Source of the DNA: an uncultured Actinomycetes bacterium
GTDB taxonomy: Bacteria; Actinomycetota; Actinomycetes; Mycobacteriales; Nakamurellaceae
Length of the DNA stretch: 26,673 nt
Direction: 5' to 3'
Assembly: GCA_937926105.1 (NCBI GenBank)
Contig: CALANS010000155.1
Span: forward strand, 1 to 26,673
The notes under the pieces were generated by a model. It made no database searches, had not been told where the DNA came from, and saw only the letters and a list, made by a program, of their open reading frames with translations. Both the position numbers and the translations under genes were made by a program. Below are positions 10,061-18,420 of the stretch, piece after piece; the stretch's first letter is position 1, and every line of letters begins with the position of its first letter.

Positions 10061-11581
10061 ATGGCGTCCGGGCTGCTGACCGCGGGCGGCGGTCACGCGT
10101 GGGAAACCGAGGTGGTCGCCGCGCTGGATCACCCCGGTGCATCGCTGACGGTGGTGCGCCGCTGTGCGGACATGGCCGATGTGCTCGCCACGGCGTCTAC
10201 CGGTCAGGCGGTCGCCTGCCTGCTGGCAGCCGACCTGCGCCGCCTGGACAGCGAATCGGTGCAGCAGCTGACGGCGTTCGGCGTCTCGGTCGTGGTGGTG
10301 TACGCGGCGGCCGATCAGTGGGCATCGGTGCGACTGGACCGGATCGGCGTCACGGCCATGGTGGCCGACGACGCCGGCGCGGACGAGATGATCACCGCGG
10401 TGCGAGATGCCCTCGCGGCGGGATCCGCACCCGGGCGGCCGCCGCGGAGCGCGGCCGACCCGTTGTGGGCGTTGCGGTCTCCGGATGCCGCCGACGGGCA
10501 GCCATCTCACCGCGACCCCGCGTCCGGCGGCGCGCCCGGCGCCGGTGCGGCGGCGGATCGGGTGGCGCCGGCCGGTCTGGCAGGGCCGCTGGGCGGCTCG
10601 GCGCCTGGCACGCCGGGGCGGCCCGTCGACCTCCGCCCGGATGCTGCCCGGCCGGTGACCGGGCCGATCCCGGCAGTGCCGCGCGGTGGGCCGGACGGCC
10701 CGGGCGCCGGTGGTGGGTCCGGTGTTCCGGGAGAGCCGGAGCCGACGCCCGGGGTGGTGATCGCCGTCTGGGGACCCGGCGGTGCCCCCGGCCGCAGCAC
10801 CGTCGCGATGGGCATCGCGGACCGGGCGGCGGCCGCCGGGCGGTCGGTGCTGCTGATCGACGCCGACGTCTACGGCGGAATCCTGGCCAGCGCCTTCGGC
10901 CTGCTGGACGAGTCGCCCGGGCTGGCCGGGGCCTGCCGGCTGGCGGCCAACGGCCGGCTTGACGTGGCGGAGCTGACCCGGCTGTGTTGGAGCGTGGGGG
11001 AGCGGTTGGCGCTGCTGACCGGTATCGCGCGGGCCGACCGCTGGCCGGAGGTGCGCCCGTCGGCGCTGCCCGCGGTGCTGCGGATCGCCCGCCTGCTCGC
11101 CGATCTGGTGGTGGTGGACTGCGCCGCGGTCCTGGAAGCCGACGAGGAGATCAGCTTCGACACGATGGCGCCGCGGCGCAACGGTGCCACCCTGGCGGTG
11201 CTGGACGAGGCCGACGCGCTGCTGGCGGTGGGATCGGCCGATCCGCCGGGCATGGAGCGGCTGGTGCGCGGCCTGACCGAGCTGGCCGTGGTGGTGGACG
11301 GGCGATCGCCGCGGGTGGTGCTCAACCGGGTGCGCCGGACCGCCGCGTCGGCGGGTGAATTGGTGACAGCGGTGCGCCGCTTCAGCGGGCACGATCCTGT
11401 GGCGCTGTTGCCGGAGGACCGGGCAGCCTGCGACCGAGCCTGGCAGCGCGGCGTGACGCTGTCCGCGGCCGCGCCCAAGTCTGCGCTGGTCGCTGGGTTC
11501 GACGAGCTTGCGGCGGCGCTGGCGCCGTCCAGGGCAGCGGCGTCGACCGGTGTCCGGGCGTCGGCTGCTGTGCCACGATGA
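10061..11581 (+). CDS. MinD/ParA-superfamily ATPase, CpaE-like
   Basis: The 506-residue product starts 4 bp after the SAF gene. The first ~125 residues look like a degenerate receiver-type alpha/beta domain (LTVVRRCADMADVLATA, VSVVVVYAAADQW), as in CpaE. A ~100-residue Pro/Gly-rich linker follows. The ATPase domain begins at GVVIAVWGPGGAPGRSTVAM near residue 230. The P-loop is a variant in which the usual GK[ST] lysine is Arg (GRST), and the lysine of the deviant Walker A start is also absent. LLIDADVYGG follows, and a VVVDCAA Walker B-like stretch lies near residue 350. Such variants recur in this actinobacterial subfamily, so nucleotide handling may differ from MinD. A role in positioning or anchoring an envelope machine with the SAF protein is inferred. 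Confidence 0.85.
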   Translation: MASGLLTAGGGHAWETEVVAALDHPGASLTVVRRCADMADVLATASTGQAVACLLAADLRRLDSESVQQLTAFGVSVVVVYAAADQWASVRLDRIGVTAMVADDAGADEMITAVRDALAAGSAPGRPPRSAADPLWALRSPDAADGQPSHRDPASGGAPGAGAAADRVAPAGLAGPLGGSAPGTPGRPVDLRPDAARPVTGPIPAVPRGGPDGPGAGGGSGVPGEPEPTPGVVIAVWGPGGAPGRSTVAMGIADRAAAAGRSVLLIDADVYGGILASAFGLLDESPGLAGACRLAANGRLDVAELTRLCWSVGERLALLTGIARADRWPEVRPSALPAVLRIARLLADLVVVDCAAVLEADEEISFDTMAPRRNGATLAVLDEADALLAVGSADPPGMERLVRGLTELAVVVDGRSPRVVLNRVRRTAASAGELVTAVRRFSGHDPVALLPEDRAACDRAWQRGVTLSAAAPKSALVAGFDELAAALAPSRAAASTGVRASAAVPR

Positions 11582-11585
11582 ATCG

Positions 11586-13001
11586 GTGACGGATCGGCTC
11601 TCGGCTACCGATGCGGCGTTCCTGTACTCCGAGGACGCGACGGCACCACTGCATGTCGGGGGTGTGGTGCTGCTCGAACCCCGCGGGGAATTCGACTACC
11701 AACGGGTGGTGGACCTGGTCTGGCAGCGGTTGGGCCAGCTGCCCCGGTATCGGCAGGTGGTTCGGTACGTACCCGGCCGGCTGGCGCGGCCGGTGTGGGT
11801 GGACGACGAGGACTTCGACCTGAGCTTTCACGTCCGCCGCTCGTCGTTGCCACACCCCGGATCGGCAGCGCAGCTGGACGAGTTGGTGGGCCGGTTGATC
11901 TCCCGGCCGCTGGATCGCAGCCGGCCGCTGTGGGAGTTGTACATCGTGGAGGGCCTGGCCGGCGGCCGCGTGGCGCTGATCAACAAGACCCACGAGGCGC
12001 TGGTGGATCGGGTGGGCGCGGTGGACGTGGCTGCGGCGATCCTGGACGTCACCGCCCGTCCTCGGGAGTTGCCCGAGACGCCGTGGATCCCGACGCCGGC
12101 CCCGAGCGCGACGGACCTGGTGGTCGATGCCGTTGCCGACCTGATTGCTCGCCCGGCCGAGGCGATTGATGCGGCGCGACTGGTCGCGGTGGACCTGCGT
12201 TCCACCCTGGCGGGGCTGGTGGAGGCCGGGGCGGCGGTGGCCGACGTAGCGCGCCGATCACTGCGGCCGGCGGCGCGGTCGGCGATGAGCGTGCCGGTAG
12301 CCGGGCCGCGGTTGTTCGCGGCCGCGCAGGCGGATTTGGCCACGGTGAAGCGAATCCGGCGGGCGCATGGCGGGACGGTCAACGACGTGATCCTGGCGGT
12401 GATCGCCGGAGCCGCCCGGTCCTGGTTGCTCTCCCGAGGCGATCCGGTGTCGGGCGCCAGCCCGCTGCGGGCGCTGGTGCCATTGTCGGTGCGTCCGGAT
12501 ACGCCGGACGCGCCGTCCGGGGTGACGTCCTACCTGATCGACCTGCCGGTGGCGGAGCCCAGCCCGGTGATGCGCTTGCATCAGGTGTCGTTCGCGATGC
12601 AGTCGCACACCGAGTCGGGGCGTGGAGTGGGTGCGCAGGCGTTGTTGTCACTGGGTCGGTTCGCGCCGCCGGCGTTGCATGCGATGGGTGCCCGGGTGGC
12701 GGGCCAACTGTCCCGGCGCAGCTACGACTTGCTGGTGACGAATGTGCCGGGACCGCAGACCCGGCTGTTTGCCGCGGGTGATCCGGTGGCCGCCATGTAT
12801 CCGGTGGTGCCGCTGGTGCATGGGCACGCGCTGGCGGTCGGATGTACCTCATATCGGGGGCGGGTGTACTTCGGGCTGACCGCGGATCGTGATGCGATGC
12901 CCGACGCGGGCGAGTTCTCCGCGCTGTTGGCCGAGGCGGTGCAGGAGTTGGCCGGCACCGTGCCGGCGCCCCGGCGGGCCCCCGCTCGGGGTTCGCGGTG
13001 A
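11586..13001 (+). CDS. WS/DGAT-like acyltransferase family protein with altered active-site motif
   Basis: Wax ester synthase/diacylglycerol acyltransferases esterify acyl-CoA to long-chain alcohols or diacylglycerol for storage lipid. The GTG at 11586 gives 471 residues starting MTDRLSATDAAFLYSEDATAPLHVGG, the standard family N-terminus, 4 bp after the ATPase stop. The middle and C-terminus are also typical: GGTVNDVILAVIAGAARSWL, LRALVPLSVR, LLVTNVPGPQ and GCTSYRGRVYFGLTAD. The catalytic HHxxxDG, however, reads H136-E-A-L-V-D-R142, so the second His is Glu and the Gly is Arg. In the family the second His is the proposed base. The protein may have lost or changed activity, or act structurally. 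Mycobacterium has a tgs3-like gene in the comparable neighbourhood (from memory). Confidence 0.88.
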   Translation: MTDRLSATDAAFLYSEDATAPLHVGGVVLLEPRGEFDYQRVVDLVWQRLGQLPRYRQVVRYVPGRLARPVWVDDEDFDLSFHVRRSSLPHPGSAAQLDELVGRLISRPLDRSRPLWELYIVEGLAGGRVALINKTHEALVDRVGAVDVAAAILDVTARPRELPETPWIPTPAPSATDLVVDAVADLIARPAEAIDAARLVAVDLRSTLAGLVEAGAAVADVARRSLRPAARSAMSVPVAGPRLFAAAQADLATVKRIRRAHGGTVNDVILAVIAGAARSWLLSRGDPVSGASPLRALVPLSVRPDTPDAPSGVTSYLIDLPVAEPSPVMRLHQVSFAMQSHTESGRGVGAQALLSLGRFAPPALHAMGARVAGQLSRRSYDLLVTNVPGPQTRLFAAGDPVAAMYPVVPLVHGHALAVGCTSYRGRVYFGLTADRDAMPDAGEFSALLAEAVQELAGTVPAPRRAPARGSR

Positions 13002-13531
13002 GGGTCTACCTGCCGGCCACGCTGCCGTTGCTCCGACATGCGTTGGCGGACGGCCACTGTCGGCCGGTCGGCGGTATCGGATTCGCCGTCACCCCCGGCC
13101 TACGGGTGGAATACGACGGTGCCGACGACGAGGATCTGGAGTATCTGGCCCTGCACGACGCCGCGCTGGCGTCGCTACGGCTGATCGCCACCTCGGGCGC
13201 CGACCCGGTGCGAGTGGTGCTGGCGGCGGATACCTCCGGCGAGGCCGTCGATCTCGCCGTCGCCGAACTCGCCGATCTGGACCGGGCGGCCGTGCGGCTG
13301 ACCGGCGCGGTGCCCTGGTCCGCGGTGGCGGCGGTGCACCTGGACGGCGGTGACGCGGCGGATGCCGTCACCGCCGCCGCGGCGGTCATCGACGCGGCAG
13401 ACCTCGATGACCCCGACGCCGCCGTCACGGTGGGCAACGCCGAGGACATCGAGCTGGCGTGGTACGCGCCGAGCGAGATCAGCTATCTGCTGTCCGAACT
13501 CGGCCGCGAGGACGGCCCGGACGGCGGTTGA
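12998..13531 (+). CDS. DUF6912 family (Rv3231c-like) hypothetical protein
   Basis: The GTG start overlaps the TGA of the WS/DGAT gene by 4 nt (GTGA), indicating translational coupling and the end of a four-gene operon. The 177-residue product starts MRVYLPATLPLLRHALADGH. It contains LRVEYDGADDEDLEYLALHDAALASLRLI and ends with LAWYAPSEISYLLSEL, followed by a short acidic tail. This pattern matches, from memory, the DUF6912 family that includes Mycobacterium Rv3231c. It is soluble, strongly acidic and Ala/Asp-rich, with no membrane segment and no recognised catalytic motif. Its function is unknown. It ends 20 bp before the convergent yceI stop. Confidence 0.88.
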   Translation: MRVYLPATLPLLRHALADGHCRPVGGIGFAVTPGLRVEYDGADDEDLEYLALHDAALASLRLIATSGADPVRVVLAADTSGEAVDLAVAELADLDRAAVRLTGAVPWSAVAAVHLDGGDAADAVTAAAAVIDAADLDDPDAAVTVGNAEDIELAWYAPSEISYLLSELGREDGPDGG

Positions 13532-13551
13532 CTGGCGGTTGATCAAGCCGA

Positions 13552-14118
13552 TCAGGCGGCGTCGCGGGTGAACTCGGCCTCGATGGTCAGCTCGACCTTG
13601 TCGGAGACCACCGAGTTGCTGACGCCGAACACCGCGGAGAAGTTGACACCGAAGTCCTTGCGGTTGATCGTTCCGGTGGCGGCGAAGCCCACCCGGTCGT
13701 TGCCGTACGCGTCCACGGCCGCGCCCAGGAACTCGGCGTTGAAGGTGACCGGCTTGGTGACGCCGCGGATGGTCAGCTCGCCGTCCAGCAGGAACTCCTC
13801 GCCGTCGAACTCGCGAACCCCGGTGGAGCGGAACTCGATGCTCGGGTGGTTCTCGGCGTCCAGGAAGTCGGCGGACCGGACGTGGTTGTTGCGGGCGTCG
13901 TTTTTGGTCTCCACGCTGGCGGCGTCGGCGGTGGCGGTGACGGAGCCACCGGCGATGCCCGCCTCTCCCAGGGCCAGCGCTGCGGAGGTCAGTGCGAAGG
14001 TGCCGCCGGCCTTGCCGACACCCATGTGACGGACCTTGAAGGCCAGCTCGGAGTGCACGGTGTCGGCCGACCAGTTGCCGGTCAGTGCCGGGGTGGTGAC
14101 GGTCTCGGTGGTGGTCAT
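13552..14118 (-). CDS. YceI family protein
   Basis: YceI proteins form a lipocalin-like beta-barrel that binds isoprenoid-type lipids such as polyprenols. The 188-residue product has the family order: W-x-x-D-x-x-H-S (NWSADTVHSELAFKVRHMGVG), the DARNNHVRSADFLDAENHPSIEF block, GELTIRGVTKPVTF and INRKDFGVNF. It has no signal peptide, so it is probably cytoplasmic, as in many actinobacterial members. The ATG at 14118 has AGGAGG upstream. A promoter (GTGACA-N17-TAGACT) with a palindrome at its start point lies directly upstream, inside the 3' end of the EssC-like gene, so it is transcribed on its own and probably repressed by a MarR-type regulator encoded elsewhere. Confidence 0.95.
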   Translation of the reverse strand: MTTTETVTTPALTGNWSADTVHSELAFKVRHMGVGKAGGTFALTSAALALGEAGIAGGSVTATADAASVETKNDARNNHVRSADFLDAENHPSIEFRSTGVREFDGEEFLLDGELTIRGVTKPVTFNAEFLGAAVDAYGNDRVGFAATGTINRKDFGVNFSAVFGVSNSVVSDKVELTIEAEFTRDAA

Positions 14119-14144
14119 GACGAGGTCCTCCTAGGGAGCGCGGG

Positions 14145-14205
14145 TAGTTACATGAATGTTCAACTACTTGGTGGCGAGTCTATTCCGCGATCGATGACAT
14201 GTCAC
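14145..14205 (-). promoter_or_regulatory. yceI promoter with overlapping palindromic operator
   Basis: On the minus strand a -35 GTGACA (14200-14205) is 17 bp from a -10 TAGACT (14177-14182). An imperfect palindrome covers 14145-14166: outer TAGTT/AACTA arms and an inner ACAT-GA-ATGT. It lies where transcription should begin. TAGTTG...CAACTA-like sites are typical of MarR-family repressors, which often control yceI genes (from memory). A perfect 10-bp palindrome TGACATGTCA (14195-14204) also overlaps the -35. Confidence 0.5.
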
Positions 14206-14209
14206 CCTT

Positions 14210-17200
14210 TCAGTGAGGCGGTTCACATCGACGCGGCGACGCTCGCTCGTCCAGCGGGCCGGGATCGGCGACCTGCACCGGCGTACCGCGGCCCTGCTGC
14301 ACCCACAGCCCCCGGCCGGGCGGCACCGGCCCGGCCCGACGGGGTATGGCGACGTCCCACGGCGGCGCGGTGGACGGATCCGGCGCCAGCAGCAGGCCAC
14401 GACGAAAGGCCAGTGCGGCGCGCGGGTGTCCGTACCGGGCCCTGGCCACCGTCTGCGGACGTGCCCCGAGTAGCAGATGCTGGCCGGGGCCGCACCCGCG
14501 GCAGAACTGTTGCAGCAGGTCGGCGGCGGGATGCTCGTCGCCCAGGCCGGTTTGGTCGACGACCAGCAGCAGCGGACCGCTGTGGGCGGCCAGCGCGGCG
14601 CGCAGCGGCTCGGTGCCACCGGCCAGGTCGATGACGGTCGGGCCCGGGACGCCGGACGCGTCGAGCGCACCGGTGGAGCCGCCGGGGCCGATCGCAGTAG
14701 CGGGACCGCCGGTCTCGACGCGCAGTACCGGAATGCCGGATAGCTGCGCGCCGCGGGCCAGCACCCGCAGCGCGGTGCGCACCCCGGAGCCGCGCGGACC
14801 GGTGACCACCAGCGCCCCGCCCGGCCCGGCCAAGTCGACGGTGATCGGCCCGGCCGCGTCCCCGCCCAGGCCGAGCGGGACCGCATCCGGCCGGGGCGCT
14901 GGGAGGGCGCCGAGGTGAACGCGCCGGGGGAGCGGGCGCACCACCAGCGGGTCCGGCCAGGGCGCGGCGACACCGGGCGGTGCCGGCTCCGGCCCGGAAC
15001 CCGGTGGCGCATCGGCGATCTGGATCACCGAGCCCGACCACGATCCGCGGCCCGGGACGGTCGAGCCCGGTGCGCCGAGTTCGATGACGCTGCGGGTGGC
15101 GCCCGCGATGCGTTGGTGCAGCAGGGTCGGCGGCCCGGTGACGATCAGCCGAACCGAGCCGGCGGACCGGGCAGGAAGCTCCGTCAGCATCGTCGATCCG
15201 AGGGTGTAGTCGGCTCGGTCCAGCGCGGCCGCGATCACGTCGTACCCGTCCAGCAGCAGGTAGCGCTGCCGGCCGTCGGCGGGGCGCCGCGCGGCGTCCG
15301 ACAGCAGGGTCAGCAGCCGCAGCACCAGCCGCGGCTCGTCCAGCCCCAGAAGCGTGCTGACCGCCGGCCAGCCGCGCAGGTCCGACAGCGAGCCGGCGGA
15401 GTCGACGACCAGCAGCTCGCACCCGCGGCCGGCGACGATCGTCGCGATCCGGCGCAGCGTGGTGCTGCGCCCCGAACCCGGCGGGCCGACCACCAGCACC
15501 GAGGTGTCGGGCAGCGCCAGCTCGCGCTGGGACTGCTCGTCGGGCAGGTCGGCCAGCGCCAGGCAGCCCCGCTGGCCGGGCCCGAGGACGAAGCGGTCCG
15601 GCAGCGGCGGCAACCAGGGCCGGTCCGGTGGCCGCTGTCCCGCGGCGGCCTGCCGGGCCGCGGCCACCACCGCCGCCAGCACGGTCGGTGGGGTGCTGTG
15701 CGCGGTGGCGGTGGGTCCGGCCCCGTCACCGCTCGGGCCACGCGGGCGCTGCGGGCCCGACAAAGCGTCGCGGCGCCACACCCGCAGCAGCGCCGGCACC
15801 GGGATGCTCACCAGCGCGGACTGGAACTCCCGCAGGCCGGCTCCGGTGCGCAGCAACCCGCGGCCCGGCAGGTGCGCCGGGATTCGTGCCGCGTCCGGAC
15901 CGGCAATCACGTCGACGGAGTCCGCCGGATCGGTGACTCGCAGGCAGATCCGGGCAGAAATGTTGGCCCGCACCGCCGGCGACACCACCCCCGCCGGCCG
16001 TTGGGTGGCCAGGACCAGGTGCAGCCCGAGGGACCGGCCGCGCTGCGCAATGTCCAGTACTCCGGCCAGGAATTCCGGAAGCTCGGCGGCCAGGGTGGCA
16101 AACTCGTCGATCACCAGCACCAGCCGAGGCGGCGCCGGTCCGCCGGTCGCGGAAATCCGTTCCCGGCGGCGCAACTCCGCCCGCAGGCTGGCCAGCGCCC
16201 GGCCGGACAGTGCCGGATCCAGGTCGGTGACCACCCCCACCACGTGCGGCAGCTCGGACACCGACCGGAAGGCCGAGCCGCCCTTGTAGTCGACCAGCAG
16301 GAAGGTCAGCGCCCGCGGCGGGCAGGCGACCGCCAGCGCCGCGATCAGGGTCAGCAGCAGCTCCGACTTGCCCGAGCCGGTGGTTCCGGCAATCAGCAGG
16401 TGCGGGCCATCTGCGTCCAGGTCGAGGGTGGTCGGTCCGTCGGTCCCTGCACCGAGGACGGCACGCGGCGTGGGTTGCCGCCAACCCCCGCCAACCGCCG
16501 CCGGGTCGACCGCGCCGATCAGGTCGGTGAGCGGCAGCCGGCGGGCAAGCGGTCGGGACCGGCCGGCGCTCTCGCGCAGTGGCGCCAACTCCCGGCAGGC
16601 GAGCTCGAACCGGTCGGCGCCGATCCCGGTCAGGTCGACCGGCCCCACGGCCCCCGGCACGCCCGTCGCTCGCGGCGTGACCAGCATCGTGCAGCCGTCC
16701 GGCAGATCCTCCGCCCGGCCGGCCACACACAGCACCGACAGCCGCCTGTTGGGCGCCGTCGGATCGACCGGGGGCCCGATCGGCGGGCTAGCACCCGGGT
16801 GCTCGGAGGCCGGCCGAGGCGATGACTCGCTCGGGTGGGCGTCGATGCCACGCCGGGCCCCGGCCAGCAGGGCATCGGCCAGCGGGGTGCCAGCGGCCGG
16901 CCCGTCCAGGACGACCACCAGGTCACGATTCCCGGCATCCTCCGGGCCGTCGATCACGTGTGGCAGGTCGCGAGCCGGGCGCAGGTCCCGGCGGGGGCCC
17001 ATCAGCAGCAGCGCGACGTCGGCCGGGCTGTGCTGGCTGGCCAGCTGCAGGATCAGCCATCGCAGTACCGCCCGGGACCCCGCGCCCGCGATGCCCAGTA
17101 CCGGGGTGACGGCCAGATCCACCGTCACCGGTACGTCCGTGACCCGCACGGCCGGGCGGGCCTCGTCGGCGCGATGCGGACCCGGTCCGCCCGACGGCCG

Positions 17201-18244
17201 GGTCAGCCGGGTTCCCGATCCGACCGCCAGCCGCCAGTACGCCTCGTCGTCGGGATGCCGTTCCCACAGCCGGGGGCTCCCCGCCGCGACGCGTCGCAGC
17301 ACGGTTGCCGGGTCCGGCCACAGGTCCCACGCCTGCCGACGATCGGCCCGCGCACGGTCGGCCGCGGCGGCCTCCCAGGCCGCCAGAGCCTGGCGATGCT
17401 CGGCGAGCAGGGTACGAAACGACCGGCGGCCCGCGATCCGGTCCGAGAGCGCCGACCCCAGTATTGTCAGCGGGCCTAGGGCGGCGAATGCCAGGTAGAT
17501 CGCGCTGCCCAGCACGAGGGCCAGGGTGGCGCCCACCGCCGCGCCCACCAGCGCCGAGAGCAGCGGTATCGGCCGTCGCTGACGTTGCGGAGGTGGCCCG
17601 GGCGGGTCGGGGACGGGGGGCAACGGGACGATCGGCGAGGGCGGCGCCGCCGGGCGCAGCAGGTGCCCGGCATGGTCGGGAATCAGCTGGCCCGGGGGCG
17701 TGGCGGCGAGCTGAACCTGCAGCAGGCTGCCCCCGATCCGGATCAGCGACCCGGTGCCGGCGGGGCTCGTCTCGGCCGCCGTCGTGCCGTCCACCAGCAC
17801 GCCGTTGGTGGAGCCCAGGTCCGTGACGGCCAGGCCGGTGACGGTCGGCCGCAGCAGGGCGTGCCTGAACGAGGCCTGGGGGTCGGTCAGCGGCAGGTCG
17901 GCACGCGGATCGCGACCCACGCAGATCGGCCGGCGACCGATCGGCACGCAGCGCCCGGCGTCCGGCCCGGCGATCACCGCGAGCACCACCGCCGGATCGT
18001 CCGGCAGGCTCGCGGCGGGCGTGGTGTCCAGCAGGCAGCCGGACAGCAGCGGTGGCGACCCGGTCGGCCAGTCCGGTTGCACCGGACCGATACCCAGGTA
18101 GAGCGGCGTCTGGGCGGGAAGGCCCGCGGCGCGTAACACCCACGGATGCGCGCGCGACCACGGCACCGGCCCCGCGGCCTCCAGCATGAGGTCGATCGAA
18201 CGGGCGCCGTGGCGCACCGTGAGCGGCAGCCGCAGGCGGGTCAT
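14210..18244 (-). CDS. FHA-FtsK/SpoIIIE ATPase, EssC/EccC-like
   Basis: The product is 1344 residues from the ATG at 18244; an earlier in-frame start at 18286 is possible and neither has a clear ribosome-binding site. An FHA domain (about 95-160) contains ICVGRDPRADLPL and LGSTNGVLVDG. Two hydrophobic segments lie at about 228-265 (LLSALVGAAVGATLALVLGSA, IYLAFAALGPLTILGSALSD). Three P-loop modules follow: D1 at about 618 (IAGTTGSGKSELLL) with Walker B LVLVIDEFATL near 710 and LATQRPAGVV; D2 near 920 (GPPGSGRSTTL); and D3 near 1146 (GPRGSGVRTAL). D2 and D3 lack an intact Walker B glutamate, as in EssC/EccC, where D1 is the catalytic ATPase. This architecture is that of type VII secretion motors, but no WXG100, EccB/D/E or mycosin gene is present here. 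It is an orphan motor or acts with genes elsewhere. Confidence 0.9.
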   Translation of the reverse strand: MTRLRLPLTVRHGARSIDLMLEAAGPVPWSRAHPWVLRAAGLPAQTPLYLGIGPVQPDWPTGSPPLLSGCLLDTTPAASLPDDPAVVLAVIAGPDAGRCVPIGRRPICVGRDPRADLPLTDPQASFRHALLRPTVTGLAVTDLGSTNGVLVDGTTAAETSPAGTGSLIRIGGSLLQVQLAATPPGQLIPDHAGHLLRPAAPPSPIVPLPPVPDPPGPPPQRQRRPIPLLSALVGAAVGATLALVLGSAIYLAFAALGPLTILGSALSDRIAGRRSFRTLLAEHRQALAAWEAAAADRARADRRQAWDLWPDPATVLRRVAAGSPRLWERHPDDEAYWRLAVGSGTRLTRPSGGPGPHRADEARPAVRVTDVPVTVDLAVTPVLGIAGAGSRAVLRWLILQLASQHSPADVALLLMGPRRDLRPARDLPHVIDGPEDAGNRDLVVVLDGPAAGTPLADALLAGARRGIDAHPSESSPRPASEHPGASPPIGPPVDPTAPNRRLSVLCVAGRAEDLPDGCTMLVTPRATGVPGAVGPVDLTGIGADRFELACRELAPLRESAGRSRPLARRLPLTDLIGAVDPAAVGGGWRQPTPRAVLGAGTDGPTTLDLDADGPHLLIAGTTGSGKSELLLTLIAALAVACPPRALTFLLVDYKGGSAFRSVSELPHVVGVVTDLDPALSGRALASLRAELRRRERISATGGPAPPRLVLVIDEFATLAAELPEFLAGVLDIAQRGRSLGLHLVLATQRPAGVVSPAVRANISARICLRVTDPADSVDVIAGPDAARIPAHLPGRGLLRTGAGLREFQSALVSIPVPALLRVWRRDALSGPQRPRGPSGDGAGPTATAHSTPPTVLAAVVAAARQAAAGQRPPDRPWLPPLPDRFVLGPGQRGCLALADLPDEQSQRELALPDTSVLVVGPPGSGRSTTLRRIATIVAGRGCELLVVDSAGSLSDLRGWPAVSTLLGLDEPRLVLRLLTLLSDAARRPADGRQRYLLLDGYDVIAAALDRADYTLGSTMLTELPARSAGSVRLIVTGPPTLLHQRIAGATRSVIELGAPGSTVPGRGSWSGSVIQIADAPPGSGPEPAPPGVAAPWPDPLVVRPLPRRVHLGALPAPRPDAVPLGLGGDAAGPITVDLAGPGGALVVTGPRGSGVRTALRVLARGAQLSGIPVLRVETGGPATAIGPGGSTGALDASGVPGPTVIDLAGGTEPLRAALAAHSGPLLLVVDQTGLGDEHPAADLLQQFCRGCGPGQHLLLGARPQTVARARYGHPRAALAFRRGLLLAPDPSTAPPWDVAIPRRAGPVPPGRGLWVQQGRGTPVQVADPGPLDERASPRRCEPPH

Positions 18245-18376
18245 GCGCCGAGTGTGCGGAGTGCGCCGGATCCGGGGCGGCGGCATCCACCGGCAGAGAC
18301 CGATGAATCGGACAGGGGGATGCGCGTCGGCGGCCCGGTGCGCTCGGTGGGCACGCTCGAGGTCGGGGTGCTCGCC

Positions 18377-18414
18377 GGCCGGCCCCGCAGGTGGGGTGGT
18401 CTGCCTGGCCGGCC
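18377..18414 (-). terminator. Hairpin terminator after rsgA
   Basis: GGCCGGCC at 18377-18384 and again at 18407-18414 (self-complementary, so they pair) flank an inner GCAG/CTGC stem and a 10-nt loop. The structure begins 6 bp after the rsgA stop in the direction of transcription and has no T-tract. It probably ends the aroA-rsgA operon before the EssC-like gene. Confidence 0.5.
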
Positions 18415-18420
18415 GTGCGG

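Noticed and set aside
14915..16825. 636-codon + strand open frame within the EssC-like gene
   Set aside because: Gln/Arg/Gly-rich shadow translation antisense to clear FtsK motifs.
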